A stretch of DNA of 64,000 bases, from assembly GCA_026168455.1 (NCBI GenBank), contig CM047426.1, forward strand, positions 5,565,001 through 5,629,000. Reading direction: 5' to 3'. The stretch comes from Theocolax elegans (taxonomy: Eukaryota; Arthropoda; Insecta; Hymenoptera; Cerocephalidae). A program made the position numbers and the translations under genes. Positions 1 through 12,327 of the stretch are shown here, one piece after another (the first letter of the stretch is position 1; each line of letters begins with the position of its first letter). The notes beneath the pieces are model-generated. The model was not told the origin of the DNA and searched no databases. It saw only the letters and a program-made list of their open reading frames with translations.

Positions 1-305
1 AGTGTTTCAGGATGAGATTTATATATGTGGTTCGTGTATACATATATATATATTCTTCATTATAACGTGTGTTTCGCGGATTTTTTTCTTTTTGCTTTGA
101 CTTTTTCGAAGTGATCGTTTCTCGAGTTGGAAATTTATGCGTCGTGGATGTTTTAAGGTTTGTTTATTTGGGTCGATGTTTTAATTGATTTAGTGAGACA
201 GGAACGGGATGTATTCTAAGTGATAAGAGTGGAAGGATAATTATTACTTTGATATAATGAATCGATATAATTTGTATCAACGTGTGATTTTTGAAAGGAT
301 GAATG

Positions 306-1011
306 TGTTACGTGTGATAGGTATCCACTATAATGGGTACCGTTTACTCGTTTAAGCGGACTGCTTAAGGAGCGGATAGTGAGGATAGGAGTATTTAATT
401 AATAAATATGTTAAATAAATATATACTGCTATTTATTGTCTTAATCCTCTCGAAATTTAATAGTATGGTGAAGTATAAAAAATACGATCCTCCTTGTAAG
501 ATACTAGTATTGCTGGTTGGTGTTTTCTGCTAGGTGGAGACTGCTGGTTGGCGTATGAGCGGTTTCGTAATAAGGCTGCCTGGAGCTGATACCTGGAGAG
601 GCCGTTCCGTCGTGTTCCGATGCCGGTCGTTGTAGTAAGTCGAACCTCGATCGGGCGTAGGTTCGACGTTAATCACTTGTATGTGAACTGATCTGCTCTC
701 GCGACCGGCTGTTCCTTATGTTTATATACATAACTGATTGTCCTACATAATTGCCTGACTCCTCAATATGTGTATCGTTTTCTCGTAAGGTGTTGTAATG
801 CCTCCACGAAATCGTCAGCTGGGCGGTGTCGGTGACCCAAAAGTCAGCGTTACTCCTCGTCGTTTGAGCTCGATGAACTCGACGTCAGCAGTTTGTTCTT
901 TACCGTACGCCGGCGGTCGTGCTCCGATTTAGCATCAGCATTTTATTACTTATTCTTAATTTATATATATTGTATTTATATATTATAAGTGACGTGTTGC
1001 CACACGTAACA
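306..1011 (-). mobile_element. Solo LTR, family L2
   Basis: A 706-bp unit with perfect 11-bp inverted termini, TGTTACGTGTG and CACACGTAACA, flanked by the 4-bp target duplication AATG (302-305 and 1012-1015). It aligns along its length with 8597-9251 and 12328-13072. One LTR and no internal region means a solo LTR left by LTR-LTR recombination. The strand is inferred from the element at 12328-21903, where the same LTR orientation encloses minus-strand gag and env. Short ORFs here are not genes. Confidence 0.9.
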
Positions 1012-4000
1012 AATGTAATTTTTCAATTCGATATTAGTACTGAAAATGTAAGCGCGACGTTAAATAATATCAAAAAGAAATGTCAAATTTTTAAATTAGT
1101 AATTTTAATAATCGTTGGAAAACGTTACGTGCTTGTCAGATTACAGTATTATTTTATTTGTTTACCCAATAATCCATTACAAAATGTAAGGTTATGTTAA
1201 TATTTAATGAATTAAGAAAAATAATTTTATCACAAAAAATGAATATTTTTGGCGAATATTTAGTTCACTGATAGATTTTATTAATAGATATCGATAGGCA
1301 ATGAACCCTTTAGAATTACGTTAAGGTGATACTCCAATCGAATTATAGGAATCTATTTCTAAAAGCCCGAAAATATAGTAATGAATTTGTAGAACTGACA
1401 ATTAAAAAAAAATTGAATTTAAATAATATGGAGTAGATGCCTTTGAAAAAGAATAAATATACCGTAAGAGAAATTAAAACATTTAGGAAAAAATTTTATT
1501 GATAATCCAGTCGTTTGAACAATAATTAATAACAAAAAAATAATATCACCCAACCTTAAACTCCTCAATTTATACTAAGATTATATGTATTAAAAAAAAA
1601 AATAAACAACCATACCAATTCTTTGTTACATTATTTCCTTAAAAAGCTCGACGAAATCGTTCAATTTTAAACTCCCTTGCTCACTATCTTCTTCTTCAAA
1701 AGTACCTAAATTCTTTTTTTCCAACTCATTAATTTAATATTTATCTGTTAAAAAGAAAAGAGTCATCGTTCCCTCAATCATAAAAATTAGGTATACTCGA
1801 TAAAAATCGAAGAAAAAACAGTTTAAAATCCTCATCTTCAAAATTCAATTTGCGTAAGTCACTTTATGATATACGAGAAGCGCGTTTAAAGTATTAAACC
1901 CTGGTATAAGCATACGTAATAATAAAAAGGAAAAAAATCGATATATTAGGAGAACGTCAGAGCTTTTCATAAAAATTCATATTCGATTTTAAAAATGTGT
2001 GACACTGATATATTGATATATTGCTTTAATCTGTCACTGTATAACACCGTCTGACCACACATCGACCGTTACTACTGAAAAAATGTCGCTCAATAGATAT
2101 CGATATTTTCGCGAGCATATTAAAAAAATCACAGATAATTATTATTGTAAAATTATAATGTTTGTGAATCGAGATCAATATTATAGGTATATTTATATGG
2201 GGTGGATGGGGAAAAATATGGGGCATTCGGATGATTTTCGTCGGGATTGAGACACTTAATCCGCGGGTGTGGCGTTGACGTGAAATATTCGTGTATCAAC
2301 GTGACTGCAACTTGCCCAACGGGAATTTATTGCCCGGTGGAATGTCCTAGTAGTGGACACGTTGAGTGTCACCACGAAACGAACTGGCTAGTTGGGCATT
2401 TAAACCCGATCACGCGGATTTACTTTTCTTTTTTTTAAGCACAATTTTTTCTATTTCAATATGCCATTGCTTGCTTTTGAATTCAACGGTAAGGAATATG
2501 GTTGGTTTTTTTTCTTATGATTGCTTTTTTATTAGGGTTAACAAATTAGTGTTAGAGGTAATTATTAGGTTGTTATGAGAGTGGTGAGAATAGAACGATC
2601 GATATATATTTTTGAAAAGGTTATGTAAGTGTTTAATGAAATATTTGAATTTTCAATCAATCTTTGACGTTTGGAAATTATTACAAATAACTGCGAAAAA
2701 GAATTTCGATAGAAAAGGTATTGTTTGGAATTTTTTTCATTTTTATTTATTTCGAGCTGCACTGTTTCTAGTTCATTCGAATGTCGTCGGGGGATATATA
2801 AAGGAACAAAAAGAAATTATAATTGTAAGGGAAATATTTTATTATATAGTTAAATGGTTCTTTGAAATTTAATAATTGGATATTATAAAAAAGGCTTCAA
2901 TTTTTTGATATTACGCATAAAAACATATATTTATTTAAAAATGAAGTGTACAATTATGATATTGGTACAAATCGGCAAATTCTCGATCGATGTGACAGAA
3001 ATTTTTAGGATTTTTTTTTTCATTATTAGAAAATTACGTGGTTCTATTTAACTAATTTAATTTTCTGAGCTTTGTTCAATTTCAGAAAATCGATTTATTT
3101 CCATATTATCTGGAAAAGTATCAGATAGAAATATTTGTCTCAAAATTATAAAACTTTTTCCTCTTCTGCACTTTACGATCGGAACAATATTTTCAAGGAT
3201 AAACATGTAACAACGGAGGTAACAATGAAAAATGAAATGAAAAAATTGAAATGTATCGATCCTACTGCATTAAAAGTTTAAATAAACAAAACGTTCGTTT
3301 TGAAATTACAAAACTTTTTTCTGTTGTGCACTTTATGATCGGAACGAATTTCTAAAAATAAACATATGAAAAAAAAACGAAGAGAATAATAAAATATGTA
3401 GAATTTTGACTTTGTACTTAATATTGAAGATTAACTGTTCTGTCTTAGAAGAACACTCCATATAGAAATTTGACAGTTTTTTTGATACTTTATAGACTAG
3501 AAATTATCTTTTTCTATTCACTATTAGAAAGTGGTTAGTATACGAAGAAAAATCATTAGATATCTCGTTCTTAAGTATTCTCCAAAATTTCTACATTCAA
3601 TCATTGGAATTCCAAATTAATTTTATAATTAAATCGTAGCATTACTTTTTTAATTTTTGTAAACAGAAATAAATCTTCTACAGTTCATTTTAAAGGACTT
3701 TAATTTTAAATTTATATACGTCGCTAATTATCAATAAAAAAAATTGAAAAAAAAATTCTTTTTTTTTAAATATTCCCGTATTAATTAACACATTGAAGGG
3801 TAGGTTAATAATAAATAAAAATTACACAAATACCATTAAAGTTTGAAATGTAAATAAAAATCCAAGTAAATTAAGGAAACGAGTGGCATTTTAATACTCG
3901 TCTTTACACGTATCTATATATACAGGTATACACGTGAAACGTTGAAAGCCGAAACGCGTGGCTTCAGGGAATATTGCCAAGGCGGAACATCCGAGTATAT

Positions 4001-4737
4001 ATAGAAAGGAACCTTTCAATCCCTCAGCCCAATAGAATTTTCGGGCTAGTACCTTTTATTCCTTCCTGTGGGCGCTTCTCGGCTTCCAGGATATTAGAAA
4101 CGTGCGGGGATTGCCGACTGACGAAACTGGATGAACTACCCAAAAAACATCTATATATACACGTTTTATATTATGAAATTTTTGACAAGATTTCACACGG
4201 GTGTGTACCTCGTAAAAAAATTATTCTCTCTTCTCTTTGTATTTAATTTTTTATTATTTTTTTATTTATTCACGGTTATTCGAGAACGTTTGTTTGATTT
4301 TTTGGTGCATTAATGTTTAAGTGTGTGGGATTTTAAATATTTTTAATTGTTGTAATGGAAACGGTGTACCTCACAAAAAATGATTGTCATGTTTATATAT
4401 TCAATTTTTATTTTTTTAATTATTTAAGTTTCTTCGAATACGTTTGTACGATTTTTTGGTGGTTTGATGTTTAGGGGTGTGGGATTTTAAATACTTTTAA
4501 TTGTTGTATTGTATGTTAATATAAATAGTATAAATAATATAAATAAATAAAATATTGTTTTAGAACTATTTAAAAATTTTTTTTAATGTCGTTTTTTTAT
4601 ATAAATGAAGTACTACTACTTACCAAAACCTACTCTCTACAGGAGGCTTTCAGAGCACTGAATTCTGGAACGAAAAAATTCTATTTAATCGTTTATTGTT
4701 TTACAAATAATTAATATTTAATTAAAAAAGGTGTAAT
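1012..4737. other. AT-rich intergenic DNA, no supported gene
   Basis: Low-complexity AT-rich sequence with homopolymer runs. Two patches of more balanced composition stand out, 2240-2430 and 3890-4130. They carry only 60-90-codon ORFs with no recognisable domain, so I do not call genes. They could be exon remnants or conserved non-coding sequence. Confidence 0.6.
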
Positions 4738-5077
4738 TGTTACATGCATACTTATATATATATGTATATGCATGTAACTGAAAATTATTTTCTGTTCAAC
4801 TCAATTTCTGATTGGTTAAGTTTAATTTTTATTACAAAAGGGAAATAAATATGAACAAAAATGTTAATAATAAAAGAAAAAAAGTTATTACAATACAAAA
4901 AAAAAAAAATTTCGAATAACATTAATATTCAAATTCAGAAGTTAAGTGTCATACGAGAGTAATGCTTTTTGACCATTAGTTTGAAACTAGCCAAACGCGC
5001 GTAACGAAGAATAACGGTATAGCCGCAATGCATTCAAGAGCAAGGCCAAGCGACGAAAAGTGCAAACAATACACTCT

Positions 5078-5108
5078 CCCCCATTAGTGACGTCAAACTA
5101 ATTGGGGG
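5078..5108 (+). promoter_or_regulatory. CRE-centred palindrome in L1 LTR
   Basis: The CRE/ATF consensus TGACGTCA (5088-5095) lies between inverted arms CCCCCATTAG and CTAATTGGGGG, followed by GAGGTGCATT. The same arrangement recurs in the LTRs at 28.08, 33.55 and 56.84 kb, so it is probably the U3 enhancer or promoter core. Factor binding is inferred from the consensus only. Confidence 0.65.
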
Positions 5109-5400
5109 AAGAGGTGCATTTTCCTCGGCGTGGCCCATTCTTCAGCGTTCAGTTTCATTTTTTTCTCCTAAGCGTCGGTTTTAGTTCAGTTGATTTATTT
5201 TGTAAATTTCTATAAACTACTATACGGAAAATGAATACAAAGGGAAATAGAAATCATTTCAGTTATTTAATAAAAGGAATAAATCAATATAAACCTATAT
5301 CAACTCAATATTTTTAAACAAACATAATAATTTCAAAGGAACCAATTTAAGACGAATTAAAGGATATAATTAATTTATTTCGACAAAAGTCATTCTGATT

Positions 5401-5410
5401 AAGGGTAAGA
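5401..5410 (+). other. Splice donor in L1 LTR
   Basis: AAGG|GTAAGA matches the 5' splice-site consensus. It lies about 220 bp before the LTR 3' end, and equivalent sites occur in the related LTRs at 28396, 34008 and 57225. Confidence 0.6.
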
Positions 5411-5627
5411 AATCAATTTTATTTACATATTCAATTCACTAATAAATAATAAGACAGTGTAAAAAAAAGGATATTGAATTGGGAGAATCGAAATTTAAAC
5501 AAATTATTAATTTTAAATTTGGACCCTGTATTGGGTTGAGGGAGGGAATAAAAAATAAAAAAACAATTTAAAAGAAAAAGGGAATAGATATTCTTTTTCC
5601 TTTCTCGTTACGTAAAATAACGTAACA

Positions 5628-8394
5628 GTAATTACAAAATTTAATAAAACAATATTAATATTTTTAAACACAATTATTACTTTTATGCTTGTTCCTGTTT
5701 AATAATGCACTTAATTAAATTTATAAGTTTTTTTATCTTTGTTTTTAATAATAGTTTATTATTCATTAAACCTATGTAGATATTTGATCAATTATATTGT
5801 TTATAAAATGCAAATAAATATTTTGTACGTTGTGCCTCGACTTTCTTTTAACTTTATCCTGTTTTTAAAAAAAATGACAAATTTGTACCTAACAAAATTA
5901 TTTAAATTTCCATTAATAGAATATGTTACCCATTTAATACATAAATACATAAACTAAAAAAAAATTCATCAAATCTTTTTAATAAGCGTCCTTATAAAAA
6001 ATTAGATCGAAATTAAAAAATAACTCGTAATTGTCAAATTCGCTAAAGCCTTTCATTCTCAATAAACATTTCTTATATTTATTATATAATTTATTTATTA
6101 TATAATTTATTTATTAAAATAATTTATTAATTCAACCAATTTTCTCTTTCACTGTAATAACGATTAAAATAAGAAAAAATGCATTTAATCTTTCGTAATT
6201 TATCTTCTTAACGTTATTCTCTTATTGCACCTAAAAATATTGTACGCACATTTCGTAATTGAAAAAAAAGCCTAAACAGTACTTTTCCATTAATTAATAA
6301 CGGGGATCAGCCATATTTATCCAAGAAAAAGACACATAAATCAAAGCGTTGAAAAAAATAAGACAAAAACGAGAAAGAGAGAGAAAGAGAGAGAGAGTAA
6401 AACCCGAGGATACCAAAGTGAAAAATCGGAAAGAGGTTGCACGCTACCAAGACCTATTTGGCCGATGTTTCATGTCGAGTTAGCACACCACTGATTAATG
6501 AAAGTGCCGACCGCCAGGACGTCAAAACACGAAATACGCACACAAGGAAGTTGAGCGAGGTACCAGCTGCGACTTGAAAATTTGAATTATCCCGCCAATC
6601 ATAATTGAACGCGACGTGCTATGTATTAATACCCGTTTCAGTAGTAGTGGTAAGAGTACGGTCGGACAGTTCTTTAAACTTTTAATTGTTTACTCCCTCG
6701 TTTATAAAGCATAATATTGGCTTTTTTTGTTGGAAATTATGGTTTACAATATTTTTCGATGTTACTTTTTATGTATTTGTTGCGTGTATTTGATACGAGG
6801 TTCGACAATTAATAAATATTAGTTATACATATAATGTTATAGATATTAAAACATAAACATAGATTTTTCGCATGAAAACATCTATATATTGAATATTAAT
6901 AACGCTTTCGCAATTAATATCACGAAAATGATGCCAGTAACCGAAATCACGATAATGCTGAAACATCATTATTGCAACATCCTAATGTAACACTTAATAT
7001 GCGCCCAACGCTAATTAGTCAGATCAACCAAATCTCTACCAAAAGAAAAAAAAAATACACACACCGACGACACTCTTCAGATTCGATTCTTATACCGTGT
7101 TTAGAGAACCCGTCAGTAACGCGAGTGTGCAAACCTTGCTGAAAAGTTCAAGTACAAAAACGGAATTTGCTAGTGAAAACTAGACATCTGCTATTGGGCA
7201 TAGAAACCCCAAAACATAACAAGCGTGGTAAAATTCTGGACAAAGCCCTCCCCCCCTTCCAAAAAAAGGACGCCCGTTGTTATCAAACCCGATGACCTAA
7301 TCGTAAGTATTTAGTGCAAGAAAAATCTGTTCGCCACGACAAAGTCGTGTGATAAATAAGTATAATAATAAATTATAGATTAAAGCTGAATCAACTTAAA
7401 GGAAAATAAATAAACTTATCTAAATTAATTCTAACCCGTAACATTAACAAATGAACATATAAGGTGACGACCGATTATAGCTTTATAAGTAACGTAAGGT
7501 GCGTAAAAGGTAACAGAAAAGCTCAGGAGCCGTATACGAGTCTTCCGCAAAAAACAAAAATATATTTTTTAGCGAATACGCACGCTGACACCGACTTCAA
7601 GAGTCATTAAGAGGTTATAACATAGTAAAATTATTCCATATTCATCTTTATTAATATATATTTCTGAAAAAATATTCCATTGAGGTAAATAAATATTTAG
7701 TGGGTTATCGTATATTTTGTTTATTTTAAATAAAATTAACTAAAGCGATCAAGCAAAAGAAAAATGGCCAATAAATCAATAATTTATGCCCAATACATGG
7801 CTTCATGTAAGTTAAATAATTTATTTTTGATTAAATTCTTAATTTTCAAGTTTTTTAAATACTTTTTCTACAAAAAGAAAAATGTACGTTTTTTCTTTTT
7901 TTTTGAACGTTTTTTTGAAACTTCCATCAAAAATTGTACATACTTAAAAATTTTACATTATTTTTTAATTTAAAAGTTTATATATTTTTTAAAGTTTTTA
8001 CCAAATATAAATTTATAAACTTTAAAAAAATGCTGTATTTGCGAAAAATTCTCATTTGAAAGTAATTCAGCAAAATATCGTTACCTCCGATATATTTCTT
8101 TAAATTTAAACGATCTAATCGTCCGTACGTAAAAATATATTAATAACTTCCTCAAGACGTGTAATTGCATCATAAATATTCGATTTGAGAATCACTAATT
8201 AAGTACTAATATGGTGACATATTAATTATAACGAATATTAAACTCCAACGAGAACTCATAATGGAAATTCAAAGAGGAAACTATTGGTTATAAAGTTTCA
8301 TGGGTTTTACAAGCGAGCGAAATGGCCGAGCGTTAATTAAAACGTGTATGGATATTAAAAATGTTGATAATAACATCGTTTCACTTTGTATTTA
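5628..8394. other. AT-rich intergenic DNA, no supported gene
   Basis: No coding region is supported. There is a GA-rich microsatellite at about 6371-6396 and a more GC-balanced stretch at 6420-6680 that could be regulatory host sequence. The 60-72-codon ORFs are AT-composition artefacts. Confidence 0.6.
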
Positions 8395-9358
8395 AAAATA
8401 ATTATCTTTAAAATTCATACTATTTAAAGAAAAAGGAAAATATCTTTAAAATTTACACTAGAAGAAAAAGAAAATTATCTTTAAATTTGCACTAAAAGAA
8501 CAAGAATGTATATTTAAAATTCGTACTATTTAAAAAAAATAACGGTACCCTTTAACACAATGAATAAAAAAAGATAATTATCTTTAAATTTACACTTGTT
8601 ACGTGTGAGAGGTATCAGCGTCTATGGGTATCGTTTTTTGGTTAGGCGGACTGCTTAACGAGTGGATGGTGATAGGATTAAATAATTGATTGAGATTTTA
8701 ATGTATAAAAACGTTGGTTTATTGTTTCAATCCATTCGTAAGTTAGTAAAATGGTGAAGTACAACGTTAGATCCTCTTTGTATGATCTTTGAAATACTTG
8801 CTAGTGTTGGTTGCTAGTTGGATGCTGGTTAGTTGATGCTAGGTTGCTGCTGTTGGTTGGCGCTTGAGCGGTCGATCATAAGGCTACCATGAGCTGATAC
8901 CTGAAGATGCCGTTCTATCATGTTCCGATGCTCGTCGTTAAAAACTTGTTTTTCTTCTCCGTCTAAGCTCATGACTGGTTGTGTCTTGTTCATATATATA
9001 ACTTGTTGTCCTACATAATTGTCTAACTCCTCAACATGTGTATCGTTTTCTCGTGAGATGTTACAACGCTTCCGCGTTATTCCTCACTGTATAGACTCGA
9101 TGAACTTACGTCAGCAGTTTGTTCTTTAAGGTGCACCGGCGGCCGTGCTTCCATTTGGATTGATTTTAACATCTGCATTTCATTGCTTCTATTTAATTTA
9201 TGAATAACGTTTAATTAATATACTATAAGTGAAGTGTCGCCACACGTGACACACTACCATAAAAGGAAGTATCTTAAAAATTCATACTATTTAAAGAAAA
9301 AGAATATTATCTTTAAAATCACACACTACAAAAACAATTATTTTTAAAATTCACACTA
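8395..9358. repeat. Diverged ~45-bp tandem repeat split by an L2 LTR
   Basis: Imperfect repeats of the type ATTATCTTTAAAATTCA followed by CACTA or ATACTATTTAAAGAA occur at 8395-8596 and again at 9252-9358. The solo LTR at 8597-9251 sits inside the array, so the array predates the insertion. Confidence 0.6.
8597..9251 (-). mobile_element. Solo LTR, family L2
   Basis: A 655-bp LTR starting TGTTACGTGTGAGAGG and ending CACACGTGACA (one change from the inverted terminus), with the 4-bp target duplication CACT (8593-8596 and 9252-9255). It is shorter than the copies at 306 and 12328 through internal deletions. It is non-coding. Confidence 0.9.
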
Positions 9359-9589
9359 CGCAATTTTCCAGGCGTTAGGTAAACAAATATATTTCGTTCT
9401 AGTATACAGGAGCGCTTTCTAAATTCAACAAATTAAGACCACGGGTATACGAATAAATTTTCTCAACCTCTTGCACTCACGCACTTAACCCGAAAATGCA
9501 ATCGTCACAAGCACGCATTGTGGTGGACAAAGGAGAAGAAGAATACTGAATAATCGAATAAACGTAAAATTACTTTTTTTTAAATAATG

Positions 9590-9622
<33 letters not shown>

Positions 9623-9724
9623 CGTAAGGGTTAGCTTCATTGTCCTCAGGGAAATAGAACGAGAAAAATCTAAGAGGAGGAAACTATTTACTGCCGACTA
9701 ATTGCTTTATCGATCGATATACTC

Positions 9725-9756
<32 letters not shown>

Positions 9757-10500
9757 GTGAGAGAGAGCTATGATAAGAGAAGAAAGGGAAAAGAACATTT
9801 TAGTAATAACCATATACAGTCTACTTTTTTTTTAAAACTTTTATGTGCTCCATCAGAGAAGGAAGGTTAATAGAAAGAAATGGAAGAAATACATTTTTAC
9901 GCTAATGATTACCGATTTGAAAAATTTTTTTTTCGTTTACTACAATTTTATTTTTACTATTTCATTGAAAAATAACTAAAATGACTATACTTCTTTGTTT
10001 ATTTCGTAAAGAAAGGGAGAAACGAGAAAGTGCGAACTGGGATTCACCAACGAAAACAAACGATTACAAACTTTGACACATCGTAGGAAATTTATGTTGA
10101 GAGCTGTTGTTTACACAAAAGCTCTTCCATCTTCGTATGTTTTACTTTCTCGACTCTCCTTCGTATTTTCTCTTCGATCGCCTGACATCTCGAACCCAAC
10201 GATATTTTAATTTTTCTTTTTCCAAGTATGTATGTGTACGTTTTCTTGTTTACAACTCGGAATAAGTGCGCTTAGATTTTTTACTAAAATTTTAAATATT
10301 GTTAGAAATGTTAAACGTTAAAATTTACGTCAAAAAGTTTTTGATACATATAAGAATTATTTTAAGAGAATGGTGAAAAGTTAGATGTAATTCAGAGAGA
10401 AGATTATTTATGGTTAAAAATTTATTTTCTAATAATCTAGTAGTCGGCTCAAATTCGGACACTGATTAGTTTAATTATTATTGTTTGTTAAGTAGTATTA
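9359..10500. other. AT-rich intergenic DNA with microsatellites
   Basis: Holds a (TAA)n tract at about 9587-9620 and a (GA)n tract at about 9725-9768. No gene is supported. Confidence 0.6.
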
Positions 10501-10512
10501 TTCTTAGACAGA

Positions 10513-10690
10513 ATTATTAATTGATTTAACGAGTCAATTTATAATTTTTGCACGATGTTTCGGAAACGTTTTTATTTCCCTCTTCAGATGCAGTCTTGTT
10601 TATTCTAGCAATTGAAGAGGGAAACAAAAATGTTTCCAAAACGTGGTGCAAAAATTATAAATTAACTCGTTAAATCATTCGATAATTCTA
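10513..10690. repeat. Inverted repeat, probable Penelope-like terminal repeat
   Basis: Arms of about 75 bp (10513-10586 and 10613-10690) pair around a short spacer. The left arm read on the minus strand and the right arm on the plus strand share TGAAGAGGGAAA, then GTTTCC, then GTGCAAAAATTATAAATT. The end of each arm resembles the terminal sequence at 11566-11610 (CTGAAGAGG...GAAAC...TAAATTG). This fits the opposed terminal repeats known in Penelope-like elements. Confidence 0.6.
10557..10587 (-). ncRNA. Hammerhead ribozyme-like core
   Basis: On the minus strand the segment reads CTGAAGA, a possible GGAAA/TTTCC stem with a short loop, then GAAAC. This is the conserved core order (CUGANGA, stem II, GAAA) of hammerhead ribozymes, which are known in Penelope-like terminal repeats. 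I have not established stems I and III or a cleavage site. The opposite arm (10612-10642, plus) has a decayed version, TTGAAGA...AAAAC. Confidence 0.45.
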
Positions 10691-10764
10691 CCTAAAAAAT
10701 GTACTATAATACGAGTGAATATAAATAATTATTATTATTATTTATATTATTATCGTTTACACTG

Positions 10765-10880
10765 AGAAAAATGTTTTTGAAGTACGGAAGCGAAAAGTAG
10801 CTATGTTGTAGTACCAAAAGATATTGCAGTCGATAAAAAAATTAGCTACTTCTCGCTTCCGTACTTCAAAAATTTCTATG
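10765..10880. mobile_element. Short palindromic element (MITE-like)
   Basis: Near-perfect inverted arms of about 33 bp: TTTTTGAAGTACGGAAGCGA at 10773 and its complement ending near 10872 (TCGCTTCCGTACTTCAAAAA). The spacer is about 40 bp. It lies inside the Penelope-like fragment just upstream of the GIY-YIG region. No target duplication could be fixed. Confidence 0.55.
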
Positions 10881-10923
10881 AAAAATGTTCTAGCATTTTA
10901 AAAAAATTCAACATTGGTACAGT

Positions 10924-11298
10924 TCTTATATTAATAAAAAACTTGAAAATGTCATAACGTTAGGTAAAGATACGACAAAAAAGCTTGATTTATGTAACGT
11001 TGTTTATAAGTTTAATTGTCATGAGTGTAATTCTTCTTATATTGGGCAAACAAAACGCGCATTAAAAGATAGAATCAGAGAATACAAAAATATGTATAAT
11101 AGTGATTCTGTTGTTAGCCTGCATATGCTACAGAATAATCACACATTCAACTTTGACAATGTTTCTGTTTTAGACAAAGAACCCTCATATAAAAAACGCA
11201 TTATTTCAGAGATGTAGCATATTAATAATTGCAAAAGTACTATAAATAAGAAGGAAGACACTCAAATGCTCAGTAATATTTATAAAAGGATTTTGTAA
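10924..11298 (+). pseudogene. Penelope-like element GIY-YIG endonuclease fragment
   Basis: An open stretch without a start codon encodes the C-terminal endonuclease of a Penelope-like retroelement. Visible motifs are CNVVYKFNCHEC, then SYIGQTKRALKDRI (the YIG-like block with its downstream Arg), later LHMLQNNHTFNFDNV, then KKRIISEM and IYKRIL at the end. Such enzymes nick target DNA for retrotransposition. An in-frame TAG (11215-11217) interrupts the fragment before the terminal TAA at 11296. The reverse transcriptase that should lie upstream is absent, leaving only about 230 bp before an inverted repeat. This is a 5'-truncated dead copy. The C-x2-C pair (residues HEC and preceding C) is typical of the eukaryotic Penelope branch. 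Confidence 0.8.
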
Positions 11299-11568
11299 CA
11301 GTTTGTTTTGCTTGGAATATTGATGTATGTCTAATTCTCAAAATTGATTATCTGTAATTTTCACACGTTTGTATATATAGTCGAGTTGACTGATTTATAA
11401 TTCACTTTGACGTTATCCTACAATGTAGTAGTATTGATACGTATACATCGTTTTTACGAAGGTATTTAATTTTTAATTTGTGCTGTAAAGTGTGTGGTTG
11501 AAGTTTTGTTCACTTATATATTATTCTTATGTAAATTCTGTTGTTTTTTTTTGGTTAATAAACAGTGC

Positions 11569-11600
11569 CTGAAGAGGTCTGCAAACCAGCGGACGAAACG
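11569..11600 (+). ncRNA. Hammerhead ribozyme-like core at Penelope-like 3' end
   Basis: CTGAAGA, then GTCTGC pairing with GCGGAC around AAACCA (six pairs including one G-U), then GAAAC. This matches the hammerhead core order and spacing. It lies about 270 bp after the endonuclease stop, just after a TTAATAAA sequence, where Penelope-like terminal repeats carry such ribozymes. Stems I and III and the cleavage triplet are not resolved, and the motif could be an inactive relic. Confidence 0.55.
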
Positions 11601-11639
11601 TTAAATTGAGAATAAGAGTTTTTTTATTCTTGTTTAATT

Positions 11640-12327
11640 TGGATTGACCCTCAAAGATTGACATCTCCTTTTATTCTTAACAATGAAAATTACTTTGTGC
11701 ATTTTTCCACTTTTACGAAAAAAAAAAAAAAAAACACAAAGTGAAATTCGCGGCCGAATGAAAAGGCAGAGACCGTAAAATTTGAAGAGGCGGATTAGAA
11801 CGAGCACCTCTCATTTAAGAAGTCACGCGTATATATCCCCTCTTCGGTATTTCGTTTTTTTTTGTTTTTAGGAAGTTCTCTTATACTCCCCTTTTCTTCT
11901 CATTCAATCCCGCATCTCGTAACTAACCTCGCGAGGTATAAAAAACTAACCGAGTTATATATACTTTTCGAACCTGAATTCCTTCAACTTTCTTCGTCGG
12001 GCAATCAATATTAGAATGCAATAGAAGAAACTCGAGTAACAACGTGCTCTCGATCGCTGGTTTGAATTATACGAAAACATACGGGGGAACGTCGATTTCG
12101 ACAATTATCGGATATTCGTATGTGCAAGTTTCTGATACGAGTGTGTAATTGAATAGAGATGAATCGATAAGTCAGAAAAATTAAATTAAGGACGATTATC
12201 AAATTAGTTTTTGCTATTTTATTTTAAATATAAAAATTTATTTTACAGGGTATAGTATACATTTTCTTTATGTTTTTTTACAACGAATAATAAATTATAA
12301 TAAATAAAAAAAATTTTTTTTTCGGAT
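11640..12327. other. AT-rich intergenic DNA
   Basis: No gene is supported. The 63-codon minus-strand ORF at 12011-12202 has no recognisable feature. The segment 11750-12010 is of mixed composition and may be host sequence. Confidence 0.5.

Larger units (their letters stand above)
4738..5627 (+). mobile_element. Solo LTR, family L1
   Basis: An 890-bp LTR starting TGTTACATGCATAC and ending AAAATAACGTAACA, flanked by a perfect 5-bp target duplication GTAAT (4733-4737 and 5628-5632). It is closely related to the 3' LTR at 33201-34231 and shares the block reading ggaccctgtattgggttgag near its 3' end. It contains the CRE palindrome and a splice donor at 5405. The plus strand is the transcribed strand, judged by the donor and by the oriented copy at 33201. 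Confidence 0.92.

Noticed and set aside
2247..2438. Cys-rich 63-codon ORF
   Set aside because: The Cys and Gly content is suggestive of a small secreted protein, but there is no signal peptide, start context or homologous copy to support it.
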